From contig OY282565.1 of assembly GCA_958296445.1 (NCBI GenBank), positions 2,715,570 through 2,779,569 on the forward strand: 64,000 nt of DNA, given 5' to 3'. The DNA is from an uncultured Dehalococcoidia bacterium. GTDB taxonomy: Bacteria; Chloroflexota; Dehalococcoidia; Lucifugimonadales; UBA3495. Below the pieces are notes generated by a model. The model had not been told where the DNA came from. It worked only from the letters and a program-made list of their open reading frames with translations, and searched no databases. Made by a program: the position numbers and the translations under genes. Of the stretch, positions 35,312 to 43,416 are shown piece by piece (the stretch's first letter is position 1; each line of letters begins with the position of its first letter).

Positions 35312-35372
35312 GGGCGCCGGGTCTTTCGGATGCCGGGTTTTTCGGGCGCCGGGTCTTTCAAGTACCGGGCGG
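35312..35372. repeat. Tandem ~17-bp repeat upstream of nusB
   Basis: GCGCCGGGTCTTTCGGATGC, then CCGGGTTTTTCGGGCGC, then CCGGGTCTTTCAAGTAC: three and a half units with period about 17 bp, lying between the nusB start and the fabD stop. Confidence 0.8.
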
Positions 35373-35376
35373 CGGG

Positions 35377-36330
35377 CTAGGGGGCGGGCCAGCTTTCGGC
35401 TAGTTTGCGGATGGCGTCGGGGTCGGCGACCGCCGACACCTCTACCTTGCGGTCAATGCGCTTGATCAGCCCGGCCAGGACGCCGCCCGAGCCGAATTCG
35501 ACGAAGTGGCCGATGCCGGAGTCGATCATAGTACGCACGGAGTCTTTCCATTGGACGCACCGGCACAGGCCCTTTACCAGTTCCTCGCGGACTTCGGCGC
35601 TGGTGGCGAGGGGGCGGCAATCGCAGTTGGCGACGATGGGTATGCGGGGGTGGCGCAGGGGCAGGGATTCCAGTTCGGCGGCCAGCCCTTCCTCGGCCTC
35701 GGACATCAGGGAGGAATGGAAAGCGCCGCTGACGGGCAGGGACACGGCTTTGCGGGCGCCCCGCGCGGTGGCGAGGTCAATGGCGTGGGCGATGGCGATG
35801 CGGTCGCCGCTGATGACTATTTGGTTGTCGGTGTTGATGTTGGCGAGTTCGACGCCGGTTTCGGCGCAGATCTGGTCGAAGGCGAGTTCGTCCAGCCCGA
35901 GGATGGCGGCCATAGCCCCGGGGCGGTTGAGGGAAGCCTGGTTCATCAGCTCGCCGCGGCGGCGCACTAGGCGGACGGCGTCGGCGAATTCGATGACGCC
36001 GGCGGCGACTAGGGCGGAGTATTCGCCTAGGCTGTGGCCGGCGACGGCGCCGGCATCGGTGGCGGGGGGGCCGCCGGTTTCGCGCCAGGCACGCCAGGCG
36101 GCGATGCTTACGGTCATTATGGCCGGCTGGGAGTTGACGGTGTTCTGAAGCTCCCCGGCCGGGCCTTCAAATATCATACGGGAGAGGGGAAATCCTAGGC
36201 TGTCGTCCGCTTCCTCGAAGGTTTCGCGGGCGGCTTTGGATGACTCCAGCAAGGCGGCGCCCATGCCGACCTTTTGGGAGCCTTGCCCGGGGAACACGTA
36301 GGCCCGGTGGTTTGTCTGTGTCGTATTCGT
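35377..36330 (-). CDS. fabD: Malonyl-CoA:ACP transacylase, start not canonical
   Basis: Loads malonyl groups onto acyl carrier protein. Core: YVFPGQGSQKVGMG at the N-terminus, GHSLGEYSALVAAG (nucleophilic Ser), the Arg in QASLNRPGAMAAI, GAFHSSLM (His) and FGSGGVLAGLIKRI. There is a strong AGGAGG at 36336-36341 and a predicted promoter at 36377-36405, but in frame after that site there is no ATG/GTG/TTG until GTG 36297, which would begin inside the first strand. The best-placed codon is ACG 36328-36330, so I give that as the start (about 317 aa). Confidence 0.88.
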   Translation of the reverse strand, partial: TNTTQTNHRAYVFPGQGSQKVGMGAALLESSKAARETFEEADDSLGFPLSRMIFEGPAGELQNTVNSQPAIMTVSIAAWRAWRETGGPPATDAGAVAGHSLGEYSALVAAGVIEFADAVRLVRRRGELMNQASLNRPGAMAAILGLDELAFDQICAETGVELANINTDNQIVISGDRIAIAHAIDLATARGARKAVSLPVSGAFHSSLMSEAEEGLAAELESLPLRHPRIPIVANCDCRPLATSAEVREELVKGLCRCVQWKDSVRTMIDSGIGHFVEFGSGGVLAGLIKRIDRKVEVSAVADPDAIRKLAESWPAP

Positions 36331-36376
36331 AGTAGCCTCCTGGGTAGGGGCCGATTGTAGGATTCCTTGCCCAAGA

Positions 36377-36405
36377 ATTTTAGTTATCTTGGCAGGATAA
36401 TGCAA
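36377..36405 (-). promoter_or_regulatory. Predicted fabD promoter
   Basis: On the - strand, TTGCAT (36400-36405) and TAAAAT (36377-36382) are 17 bp apart. A start near 36370 would leave a ~35-nt leader carrying AGGAGG before fabD. The remaining gap up to rpmF (36406-36640) contains only G-rich, repeat-like sequence. Confidence 0.5.
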
Positions 36406-36640
36406 CGCAATGGCAAGGGGTTTGCAGGGATTCCGCGGCGTCCGGCGGGCGGTACGCTTGGGCGGGCTGCCGCTTGGGCCGGGGGTACACGGGCGGGGTA
36501 CTGTTACCCGGCGGGGGCTGGCGTTACATTTTTTCGGCACAAGAACACGCCGCCCGTTGATGGCTGGCGGGGCGGCTATAGTCGGGCTTGGGTAAAAGGG
36601 TAGCGTCCTCCGGCGTTGGGTAACGCCGGGTAGCGCCCGG

Positions 36641-36823
36641 CTAGGCTAGGTCCCGGATTACCTGCCGCCCCCGGTAATAGCCGCACTGGTGGCAGGCGGC
36701 GTGGGGGAGTTTGGCGTTGCGGCACCGCTGGCATACTGCGGCGTGTACCGGCTTTAGCTTGTATGCGGTGAGCCTTCGGCCCCGCCGGGCCCGGGTGAGT
36801 TTTTTCTTGGGTACTGCGCCCAT
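36641..36823 (-). CDS. rpmF: Ribosomal protein bL32
   Basis: 60-aa large-subunit protein with VPKKKLTRARRGRR at the N-terminus and a Cys4 zinc ribbon (CQRC ... CHQC). Preceded by the DUF177 gene, the usual rpmF neighbour. ATG 36821-36823 with AGGAGGG upstream (36834-36840 region). Confidence 0.96.
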   Translation of the reverse strand: MGAVPKKKLTRARRGRRLTAYKLKPVHAAVCQRCRNAKLPHAACHQCGYYRGRQVIRDLA

Positions 36824-36940
36824 TGGCGTTGCCCTCCTGCGGGTAGCCCCGGGCTGGCCGGGGAATTGGTGCGGTTTTGGCGGCTTTCCGTGCCTTATTT
36901 AGGTGTCTTACGGGTGGGCTTGCTGGTGTCTTGCTGTATT

Positions 36941-37483
36941 TTACGGGGGAGCCGGGTTTTCGGTTTTAAGGGCCGCCAGGGCCCCCCAGCGGGGGTCAAT
37001 GGCGGGGGCGTCGCATTTACATTTTTCCGTATTGAGGTCTGCGCCGCACTCTTGGCAGAGGCCGCGGCAGTCGCGGCGGCAGAGGGTTTTGAGCGGCTGG
37101 TCGGTGAGCAGGTACTGGCGCAGCACGTCGCTCAGGTCGAGCATCTGGCGGGTGTCAATATGCACCACGCCTTCGGCTTCGTCGGGGGGCGACATATTGC
37201 GTCCGGTGGCCGGGTCTACGGTGGGGTAACATTCCTCTTCCAGGGCCAGGGTTGAGCGCCGGTCGTAAGGGACTAGGCATCGGGCGCAGGTGTCTTGCAC
37301 CTGCACGTTGACGGTGGCGTTGACCAGCAATCCGTGATGGGTGCGTAGGATGCGGACGTTGCCGGTAGCCCGGCCGGTTGCCGGGTTTTCCGGGGCGGTT
37401 GCGCTGGGAACCGGCTCGTCCAGTTGAAACCGCCGGGTGGAGCCGGTGGGTTCCATCAAAAGCTGCGAAACGTTGTAGAGCAT
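36941..37483 (-). CDS. DUF177 / YceD family protein
   Basis: 180 aa. YceD proteins are small, often encoded before rpmF and linked to 23S rRNA accumulation. Visible: NVRILRTHHGLLVNATVNVQVQDTCARCL (only a fragment quoted: DTCARCLVPYD) and a C-terminal Cys cluster, CRRDCRGLCQECGADL. ATG 37481-37483. Upstream are a family B repeat and then a RuvC-like gene. Confidence 0.9.
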   Translation of the reverse strand: MLYNVSQLLMEPTGSTRRFQLDEPVPSATAPENPATGRATGNVRILRTHHGLLVNATVNVQVQDTCARCLVPYDRRSTLALEEECYPTVDPATGRNMSPPDEAEGVVHIDTRQMLDLSDVLRQYLLTDQPLKTLCRRDCRGLCQECGADLNTEKCKCDAPAIDPRWGALAALKTENPAPP

Positions 37484-37577
37484 TTTAACCAGGCCGGCCG
37501 CTGGTTCCTCGGAACGCGGCAACCACAATTATAGATACATCCCAAGCGGGGCTGTCAAGGGAGTGGGGGCGGGGGTA

Positions 37578-37706
37578 TTCTTAACGTGCGGTGGTATTGC
37601 CGTTGTGATTGCGCCCCGGAGCGTCTGGATTCCCGCTTTCGCGGGAATGACGGGATGATTTCGGCAATATCAACACACGTTAAGAATACCGGACACGTTA
37701 AGAATA
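37578..37706. repeat. Dispersed element, family B
   Basis: Starts TTCTTAACGTGCGGTGG and ends CACGTTAAGAATACCGG, the latter duplicated in tandem (37678-37690 and 37694-37706). Between is ATTCCCGCTTTCGCGGGAAT, an ATTCCC-N8-GGGAAT palindrome of the type known as dRS3 in Neisseria; here it is only a shape similarity. Confidence 0.82.
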
Positions 37707-37722
37707 CCGGGGCGGGCAATCC

Positions 37723-38250
37723 TCACTGGCCACGCTGCCTGCTGCCCAGATCGAGGTGGTGGCAGGCTACGGCGATGGCTTCCCATTCGGGGGTGGCGCG
37801 GCTTTGGCCGATTAGGCCCATGCGGAGCATAATGGCGTGGCATTGGGCGTCTCTGGAGGCGTTGGGATTTCCGGCGATGGCGGCTTTCACTTGTTGGGTG
37901 GTGTAATCGGACAGGGGGATGCTGAGGTTGTCGGCCCATTGGCGCAGAGCTTCGTCCAACTGATCCAGGCCGGAGGCGAGGGGGTTGGCGCCGGTGGCGC
38001 GGCTGCGGGCGGCGCGGGCGGGACGCCAACGGGCGGCGACGGCGGACAGGGTTTCCAACTGGTGGGCGATGCGGTCTTGGGGGGTGATTTTGCGGGAGGT
38101 TTTCAGTCCGGCCACGCCGGTGGCGGCTATTGAAAGGCCGTCGAACACGGCCCAGCCGGTTTCCCGCAGTCCGGGGGCGAGGGCCAGCAGGGGGCCGGGG
38201 TCGGGGCCGGGGGCGTTGACGCCGTTGCGGTCGGGGTTGGCGGTTAGCAT
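37723..38250 (-). CDS. RuvC-like nuclease fold, catalytic acids not conserved
   Basis: 175 aa. The N-terminal LLALAPGLRETGWAVFDG matches the RuvC/RNase H-like first motif (normally DPGxxxTG), but the first Asp is Ala; the later TQQVKAAIAGNPNASRDAQ and PEWEAIAVACHHLDL match RuvC's C-terminal half, with the usual acidic position shifted to Glu. If functional, it may bind four-way DNA without cutting, or use other residues. ATG 38250 overlaps the stop of an upstream zinc-ribbon gene by 7 bp, so the two are coexpressed. Confidence 0.65.
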   Translation of the reverse strand: MLTANPDRNGVNAPGPDPGPLLALAPGLRETGWAVFDGLSIAATGVAGLKTSRKITPQDRIAHQLETLSAVAARWRPARAARSRATGANPLASGLDQLDEALRQWADNLSIPLSDYTTQQVKAAIAGNPNASRDAQCHAIMLRMGLIGQSRATPEWEAIAVACHHLDLGSRQRGQ

Positions 38251-38468
38251 TGCTGGTCTGCCGTTGGGGTAAAGGGCCGGTTGGGGGTTTCGCAATCGGG
38301 CGAGGCGGCGAGGCGGAGCAGGCCGCCGGTGCCGGGCGGGGCGGATTGCGCCGCCGGGTAAAGGCCAGTGTAGTAATAGAGGCCGCACTGGAGGCAGATC
38401 CAGTCGCCGTCGTCAAAGGCTAGGTCGCCGCGGCACTTGAGGCAGACGCCCAATCGGTACAGGTTCAT
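38244..38468 (-). CDS. Zinc-ribbon protein
   Basis: 74 aa, with CLKCRGDLAFDDGDWICLQCG (two CxxC knuckles) in the first half, then a low-complexity tail. Probably binds Zn and a nucleic acid or protein partner; the exact partner is unknown. ATG 38466-38468. Its tail overlaps the RuvC-like gene, forming a two-gene unit. Confidence 0.65.
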   Translation of the reverse strand: MNLYRLGVCLKCRGDLAFDDGDWICLQCGLYYYTGLYPAAQSAPPGTGGLLRLAASPDCETPNRPFTPTADQQC

Positions 38469-38596
38469 ATTGTGTCCTGTTGCGGTCGGTCCGGGGTGTA
38501 GGTTGGGGTGGTAGCGCAGATTTACATTAACAGAACTTTTGTTCGATTTCAAGCGGCAACGCAACCTTTCCCGGGGCGGCGCGGGGCGTGGGCTTC

Positions 38597-38625
38597 TTGA
38601 CCGGATTGGGGGCGATTCCTATAAT
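38597..38625 (+). promoter_or_regulatory. Predicted pheS promoter
   Basis: TTGACC (38597-38602) and TATAAT (38620-38625) with 17 bp between, a near-consensus housekeeping promoter ~40 bp before the pheS start. No T-box or leader peptide was recognised between it and the gene. Confidence 0.7.
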
Positions 38626-38665
38626 CCGGTAACGGAATTTAGATTAGCGGCAGGGATGTAAACCT

Positions 38666-39739
38666 TTGGTTCAGCCGACGCAGCAGAACATCGAAGACCT
38701 CGCCGGGGCGGCCTTGGCCGAGCTGTCGGCGCTGGACAGCCTAGAGTCGCTGGAGCAGTGGCGCATTGCTTATCTGGGGCGGCGCGGCAGCCTGACCGTC
38801 GTGCTGCGCGGGCTGGCCGGGCTAGACATCGAAGAGCGCCGCCGCATCGGGGCATTGGCGAACCAGGCCAAGCAGTCGCTAGAGAGCGGGCTGGAGGCGC
38901 GGACGCGGGAGATAAACGAAGCCGCGCTGTTGCGGGCGGCTCAGGAAGACCGCCTGGACGTTACTCTGCCGGGGCGTTATCCGGCGGAGGGGCGGTTGCA
39001 TCCCACAACTCAAATCGTCCGCGAAATCTGCGCCGCTTTCGCCGGTATGGGCTTTAGCGTGGTGGAAGGCCCGGAAGTCGAGTGGGATCATTACAACTTC
39101 GAGATGCTCAACATCCCCAAGGGCCACCCGGCGCGGGATATGTGGAATACTCTTTGGGTGGACTATACCAACGAGGCCGGGGAGCAGCCGATGTTGCTGC
39201 GCACTCACACCTCGCCGATGCAGGCGCGGGTGATGGAAAGCCGCCGGCCGCCGGTGCGGGTCATCGTGCCGGGCAAGTGCTACCGCTACGAGGCCACCGA
39301 CGCCACCCACGAATGGCACTTCTACCAAGTGGAGGGGTTGGCCGTGGACGAGGGTATCACTTTCGCCAACCTGAAAGGCACGCTCTACGAATTTGCCCGC
39401 CGTCTGTTCGGCGAGGAGCGTCGGGTGCGCTTTCGCTGCGACTACTTTCCCTTTGTCGAACCGGGCGTTGATATGTCTATAGACTGCTTCGCCTGCCAGG
39501 GCGCCTCCGGGCAAGCTCAGGACGGGGGCTGCCGCATCTGCCGCGACAGCGGTTGGATTGAGATTATGGGGGCCGGGATGGTGCATCCGCGGGTGCTGTC
39601 CGGCGTGGGCTATGACCCGGACAAGTATACCGGCTTCGCCTTCGGCCTAGGGCCGGAGCGCATCGCTATGCTGAAGTACGGCATTGACGATATACGCCAC
39701 TTCTACGCCAACGATCTGCGGTTCCTGCGCCAGTTTTAG
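38666..39739 (+). CDS. pheS: Phenylalanyl-tRNA synthetase alpha subunit
   Basis: Catalytic subunit of the (alpha-beta)2 enzyme that charges tRNA-Phe. 357 aa. N-terminal coiled coil (about residues 1-85), then class II core: HPTTQIVREICAAFAGMGF, motif 2 region FHQVEGLAVDE (written WHFYQVEG here), RCDYFPFVEPGVDMSIDCFAC and motif 3 AFGLGPERIAMLKYGIDDIR. The C-terminal half has a Cys-rich insertion (CFACQGASGQAQDGGCRIC). TTG start at 38666. pheT follows after a coiled-coil gene. Confidence 0.96.
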   Translation: MVQPTQQNIEDLAGAALAELSALDSLESLEQWRIAYLGRRGSLTVVLRGLAGLDIEERRRIGALANQAKQSLESGLEARTREINEAALLRAAQEDRLDVTLPGRYPAEGRLHPTTQIVREICAAFAGMGFSVVEGPEVEWDHYNFEMLNIPKGHPARDMWNTLWVDYTNEAGEQPMLLRTHTSPMQARVMESRRPPVRVIVPGKCYRYEATDATHEWHFYQVEGLAVDEGITFANLKGTLYEFARRLFGEERRVRFRCDYFPFVEPGVDMSIDCFACQGASGQAQDGGCRICRDSGWIEIMGAGMVHPRVLSGVGYDPDKYTGFAFGLGPERIAMLKYGIDDIRHFYANDLRFLRQF

Positions 39740-39799
39740 GGCCGCCAATTCCGGCATTCCGGCATTCCCGCGAAAGCGGGGAGCCAAAGGAGGTTGACA

Positions 39800-40783
39800 A
39801 TGCTTGATACGGCAACCCTTCAGGCCCTTGCCGCTATATTAGCTGTGTGGGTGGCGGCATTAGGCTTGCTGGCCGGGTATGTCTACTGGCATTTCCGGGA
39901 ATTGAAAGAGGAGTTCAGGACGGAGCTACGCCGGCTGGATTCCAAAGTAGGCGCCACGCGCGAGGAATTGAAAGAGGAGTTCAGGACGGAGATACGCCAA
40001 CTGGATTCCAAAGTAGACACCGCACGCGAGGAACTGCGGACAGAAATGCACAGCAACCACGAGGAATCAAAAACAGAGATGCGCCGACTGGATTCCAAAG
40101 TAGACACCGTGCGCGATGAATTGAAAGCGGAGTTCAGGACGGAGATACGCCGACTGGATTCCAAAGTAGACGCCGCACGCGAGGAATTGAAAGAGGAGTT
40201 TAGGACAGAGATACGTAAGCTAGATTCCAAAGTAGACACCTCCCGCGAGGAATTGAAAGAGGAGTTCAGGACGGAGATACGCCGGCTGGATTCCAAAGTA
40301 GACGTCACGCGCGAGGAGCTACGCGAGGAAATGCGCTACAACCGCGAGGAAATGCGGGCGGAAATGCGCAGCAATAACGAGCAACTGCGCGAGGAAATGC
40401 GTATCAACCGCGAGGAACTGCGGGAAGAAATGCGCCGCAACAACGAGGAAATGCGGGCGGAAATGCACCGCAACAACGAGGAACTGCGCGAGGAAATGCG
40501 CCGCGACCGCGAAGAGATGCGGGAAGAAATGCGCAGCAATAACGAGCAACTGCGGGCGGAAATGAATCGCAACCGGGAGGAAATGCGAGAAGAAATGCGC
40601 TACAACCGCGAGGAAATGCGCCTCAACCGCGAGGAAGCGATCCGCACTCGGGAAGAACTGCTGGCGGAAATGCGCCGCAATCAGGCTCAACTGCTGGCGG
40701 CTCTCAACGGGCATACCCACGACCAGAACACCGGGGCCGCCGTGTTCCACGAAGTGCCTGTACCTGCCCCGGCCGACGACTAA
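39800..40783 (+). CDS. Membrane-anchored coiled-coil protein with 22-residue repeats
   Basis: 327 aa lying between pheS and pheT. One N-terminal membrane helix (res ~8-30, LAAILAVWVAALGLLAGYVYW), then about seven 22-residue repeats with the motif RRLDSKVDxxREELKEEF, then about twelve 11-residue repeats of the REEMRxNNEEL type, all strongly charged and predicted to form a long coiled coil. The end LNGHTHDQ is matched by a shorter protein at 45272 (LSHSHDDD). ATG 39800 has AGGAGG upstream. DNA repeats of 66 and 33 bp make the gene prone to length change. Role unknown. Confidence 0.8.
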   Translation: MLDTATLQALAAILAVWVAALGLLAGYVYWHFRELKEEFRTELRRLDSKVGATREELKEEFRTEIRQLDSKVDTAREELRTEMHSNHEESKTEMRRLDSKVDTVRDELKAEFRTEIRRLDSKVDAAREELKEEFRTEIRKLDSKVDTSREELKEEFRTEIRRLDSKVDVTREELREEMRYNREEMRAEMRSNNEQLREEMRINREELREEMRRNNEEMRAEMHRNNEELREEMRRDREEMREEMRSNNEQLRAEMNRNREEMREEMRYNREEMRLNREEAIRTREELLAEMRRNQAQLLAALNGHTHDQNTGAAVFHEVPVPAPADD

Positions 40784-40841
40784 CGCCTTATCAGGTTCCC
40801 GCGCCCGTATAAATCCGAAAATCCGCGAATTGAGGCTCTGA

Positions 40842-43322
40842 TTGAAAGTTCCCCTTAGCTGGCTCCGGCAATATGTTGATGTGAACCTTCCCGCGGCGGA
40901 ATTGGCCCACCGGCTGACTATGGCCGGGGTGGAGGTGGGCGAGGTGCAGGAAACCGGCGGCTGGGACGAGGTGTACGTCGGCAGCGTCACCGCCGTGCGC
41001 CCCCACCCCAACGCCGACCGGCTCCGGCTCTGCACCGTCACTACCGGCTCCGCGTCCGACGGGGGGGTGGAGGAGCTGGAGGTGGTCTGCGGCGCGCCCA
41101 ATGTGGCCGCCGGACAGAAAATTTGCTTCGCCCGCGTCGGCGCCCATCTGTACAATGCCCACAGCGGCCGCTATGAAACGCTGGCCGCCGCCCGTATTCG
41201 CGGGGTGGAATCGCAAGGGATGATTTGCTCGGAACTGGAGCTGGGGCTGGGCGACGACCATTCCGGCATCATCGTATTGCCCGACGACGCGCCGCTGGGC
41301 GAGCCGCTGTCGGACTATCTGGGCGATACCATCCTTGACTTGGAGCTTACTCCCAACCGGCTGGACTGCTTGTCTATGCTGGGCGTGGCCCACGAAGTGG
41401 CGGCTTTGACCGGCGGCGCGGTCACTGAGCCGGAGGCGGGCTACGAAGAGGCCGGGCCGCCCGCCGCCCAACGGGTGAGTATCGCCATCGCCGACCCCGA
41501 CCTGTGCCGCCGCTACACCGCGACGGTTATTGACGGCGTTAGCATCGGCCCCTCGCCCCAATGGTTGCAAGACCGGCTGATTCGCGCCGGGCTGCGCCCT
41601 ATCAGCAACGTGGTGGACGTCACCAACTTCGTGATGCTGGAATATAACCAGCCGTTGCACGCCTTCGATTTCCACGCGGTCAAGGACGCTACGGTTATAG
41701 TGCGCCGCGCCCGGCCCGGCGAGAAGCTGACTACGCTGGACGGCGTGGAGCGCGTTCTGAACCCGGAGAATCTGGTTATCGCCGATTCTAATGACCCGAT
41801 AGGGCTGGGCGGGGTCATCGGCGGGGCCAACAGCGAAATCGGCCCGCAGACCGGCACGGTGCTGCTGGAGTCGGCCAACTTCGCCGCAGCCAATAACCGC
41901 GAAACGGCGCAAGCTATGGGGCTGCGAACCGAGGCCACGCTGCGTTTCGAGAAGGGGCTGCGCCCGGAACTGGCCCCGATGGCCCTGCGCCGCGCCACCG
42001 CGCTGATTCAGCAGGTGGCGGGCGGCACGGCGGCCCCCGGCATCATAGACGTCTATCCCGAACCGCCGGATTCCCCGCCAACCGTAACCCTCACTATGCG
42101 GCGGCTGCGGCAGTCGCTGGGAATGGACGTCGGCATCACGCAGGCGCAGGCGGCCCTGGATTCGCTGGGGTTCCATTGCGCCCAATCATCCCGGGACGAC
42201 GGGGATAGCGGGGGCGGGGATGCGGGGGGGGCGCTGGAAGTCGCCATTCCTTGGTGGCGCAACGACGTGAATATCGAGGATGACTTGGTAGAGGAAGTGG
42301 TGCGCGTCATTGGCTACGATGCCGTGCCTACGGTAATGCTGTCCACCCCCATACCCTTTCACAGCCCATCTCCGGCCATTGCCCTGCGCGAGGCGGTGAA
42401 AGACCTGCTGGCCGCGGGCGGTATGCAGGAAGTCATCAACTATCCGCTGGCTTCGATGGAGCTGCTGGAGCGGGCCGTTCCCGTGGGCGGCGAAACCCCG
42501 CCGATGCGTATCGCCAACCCGATGAGCGCAACCCATGAGTATCTGCGGCCCACGTTGCAGGCCGGGCTGCTGGCTACGCTGGCCGCCAACCAGTCCCACG
42601 GCCCCGGCCCGTTCCGGCTGTTCGAGGCGGGAAGGGTGTTCCTGCCCCGCAGCGGCGACCTGCCGGAAGAGGTGGAGACCGTGGCGGCGCTGTTGGCCGG
42701 GCGGCGCAGCGAAACGTCGTGGCATAATCCAATGGGCGGCGGCGCGGCGGGCGGCGGCGGCGCGATGGATTTCTTTGACGCCAAGGGTATGGTGGAGTGG
42801 CTGCTGGAGCGGGTGGGCATTGGCGGCGCAGTCTGGGAGCCGGGCGAACATTCGGTATACCAGCCCGGGCGCTGCGCGGTGGTTCGGCATTCCGGCGGGG
42901 AACTGGGCTTTGTGGGCGAGGTTCACCCGTCGGTGCGGGAGCGTTTCGGGCTGGATTCCGGCCCGGTGGCCGGCTTCGAGCTGCGGCTGGCGGCCCTGCT
43001 GGAGGCGCTGCCAGAGTCGGAGCGGCATTTCGTTTCCTTGCCCCGGTTCCCGGCGGCCACCCGCGATTTGGCGTTGATAGTGCCGGCCGACATTCCCGCC
43101 GGGCGGGTGACCGGGCTGATTCTGCGCCACCGGCTGGTGCAGAGGGCCGAGCTTTTCGACATATATTCCGGCGAAAATCTAGCCCCGGGAACCAAGTCGC
43201 TGGCTTTCCACGTCCACTTTCAGGCCGCCGACCGCACCTTGACCAACGAGGAAGTGAGCCGCTCTCTGGACGGCCTGCTCCGAACCCTGGAGCGGGAAGC
43301 CGGGGCCGCTTTGCGGAGTTAG
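40842..43322 (+). CDS. pheT: Phenylalanyl-tRNA synthetase beta subunit
   Basis: Structural and editing subunit of the enzyme, 826 aa. N-terminal tRNA-binding (EMAP-like) region VGSVTAVRPHPNADRLRLC, B3/B4 editing domain with LGVAHEVAALTGGAV, B5 domain near residue 420, class II-like core with NPMSATHEYLRP, and C-terminal FDX anticodon-binding domain (LPRFPAATRDLALI ... DRTLTNEEVS). TTG start 40842. Confidence 0.97.
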   Translation: MKVPLSWLRQYVDVNLPAAELAHRLTMAGVEVGEVQETGGWDEVYVGSVTAVRPHPNADRLRLCTVTTGSASDGGVEELEVVCGAPNVAAGQKICFARVGAHLYNAHSGRYETLAAARIRGVESQGMICSELELGLGDDHSGIIVLPDDAPLGEPLSDYLGDTILDLELTPNRLDCLSMLGVAHEVAALTGGAVTEPEAGYEEAGPPAAQRVSIAIADPDLCRRYTATVIDGVSIGPSPQWLQDRLIRAGLRPISNVVDVTNFVMLEYNQPLHAFDFHAVKDATVIVRRARPGEKLTTLDGVERVLNPENLVIADSNDPIGLGGVIGGANSEIGPQTGTVLLESANFAAANNRETAQAMGLRTEATLRFEKGLRPELAPMALRRATALIQQVAGGTAAPGIIDVYPEPPDSPPTVTLTMRRLRQSLGMDVGITQAQAALDSLGFHCAQSSRDDGDSGGGDAGGALEVAIPWWRNDVNIEDDLVEEVVRVIGYDAVPTVMLSTPIPFHSPSPAIALREAVKDLLAAGGMQEVINYPLASMELLERAVPVGGETPPMRIANPMSATHEYLRPTLQAGLLATLAANQSHGPGPFRLFEAGRVFLPRSGDLPEEVETVAALLAGRRSETSWHNPMGGGAAGGGGAMDFFDAKGMVEWLLERVGIGGAVWEPGEHSVYQPGRCAVVRHSGGELGFVGEVHPSVRERFGLDSGPVAGFELRLAALLEALPESERHFVSLPRFPAATRDLALIVPADIPAGRVTGLILRHRLVQRAELFDIYSGENLAPGTKSLAFHVHFQAADRTLTNEEVSRSLDGLLRTLEREAGAALRS

Positions 43323-43375
43323 GGCGCGGGAAGCGGGGCAATTTCCTTTCCGGGAAAGGGCGCGGGCGTTTCAGG

Positions 43376-43405
43376 TATTCCCGATTCAGGTATTCCCGAT
43401 TCAGT
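43376..43405. repeat. Two tandem copies of a 15-bp repeat
   Basis: CAGGTATTCCCGATT occurs twice in a row directly before the moeA ribosome-binding site GGAGG. Confidence 0.75.
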
Positions 43406-43416
43406 GGAGGCGCATA

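Noticed and set aside
38626..38665. T-box or leader peptide before pheS
   Set aside because: Only ~40 nt separate the promoter and the TTG start, too short for a T-box and with no Phe-rich frame.
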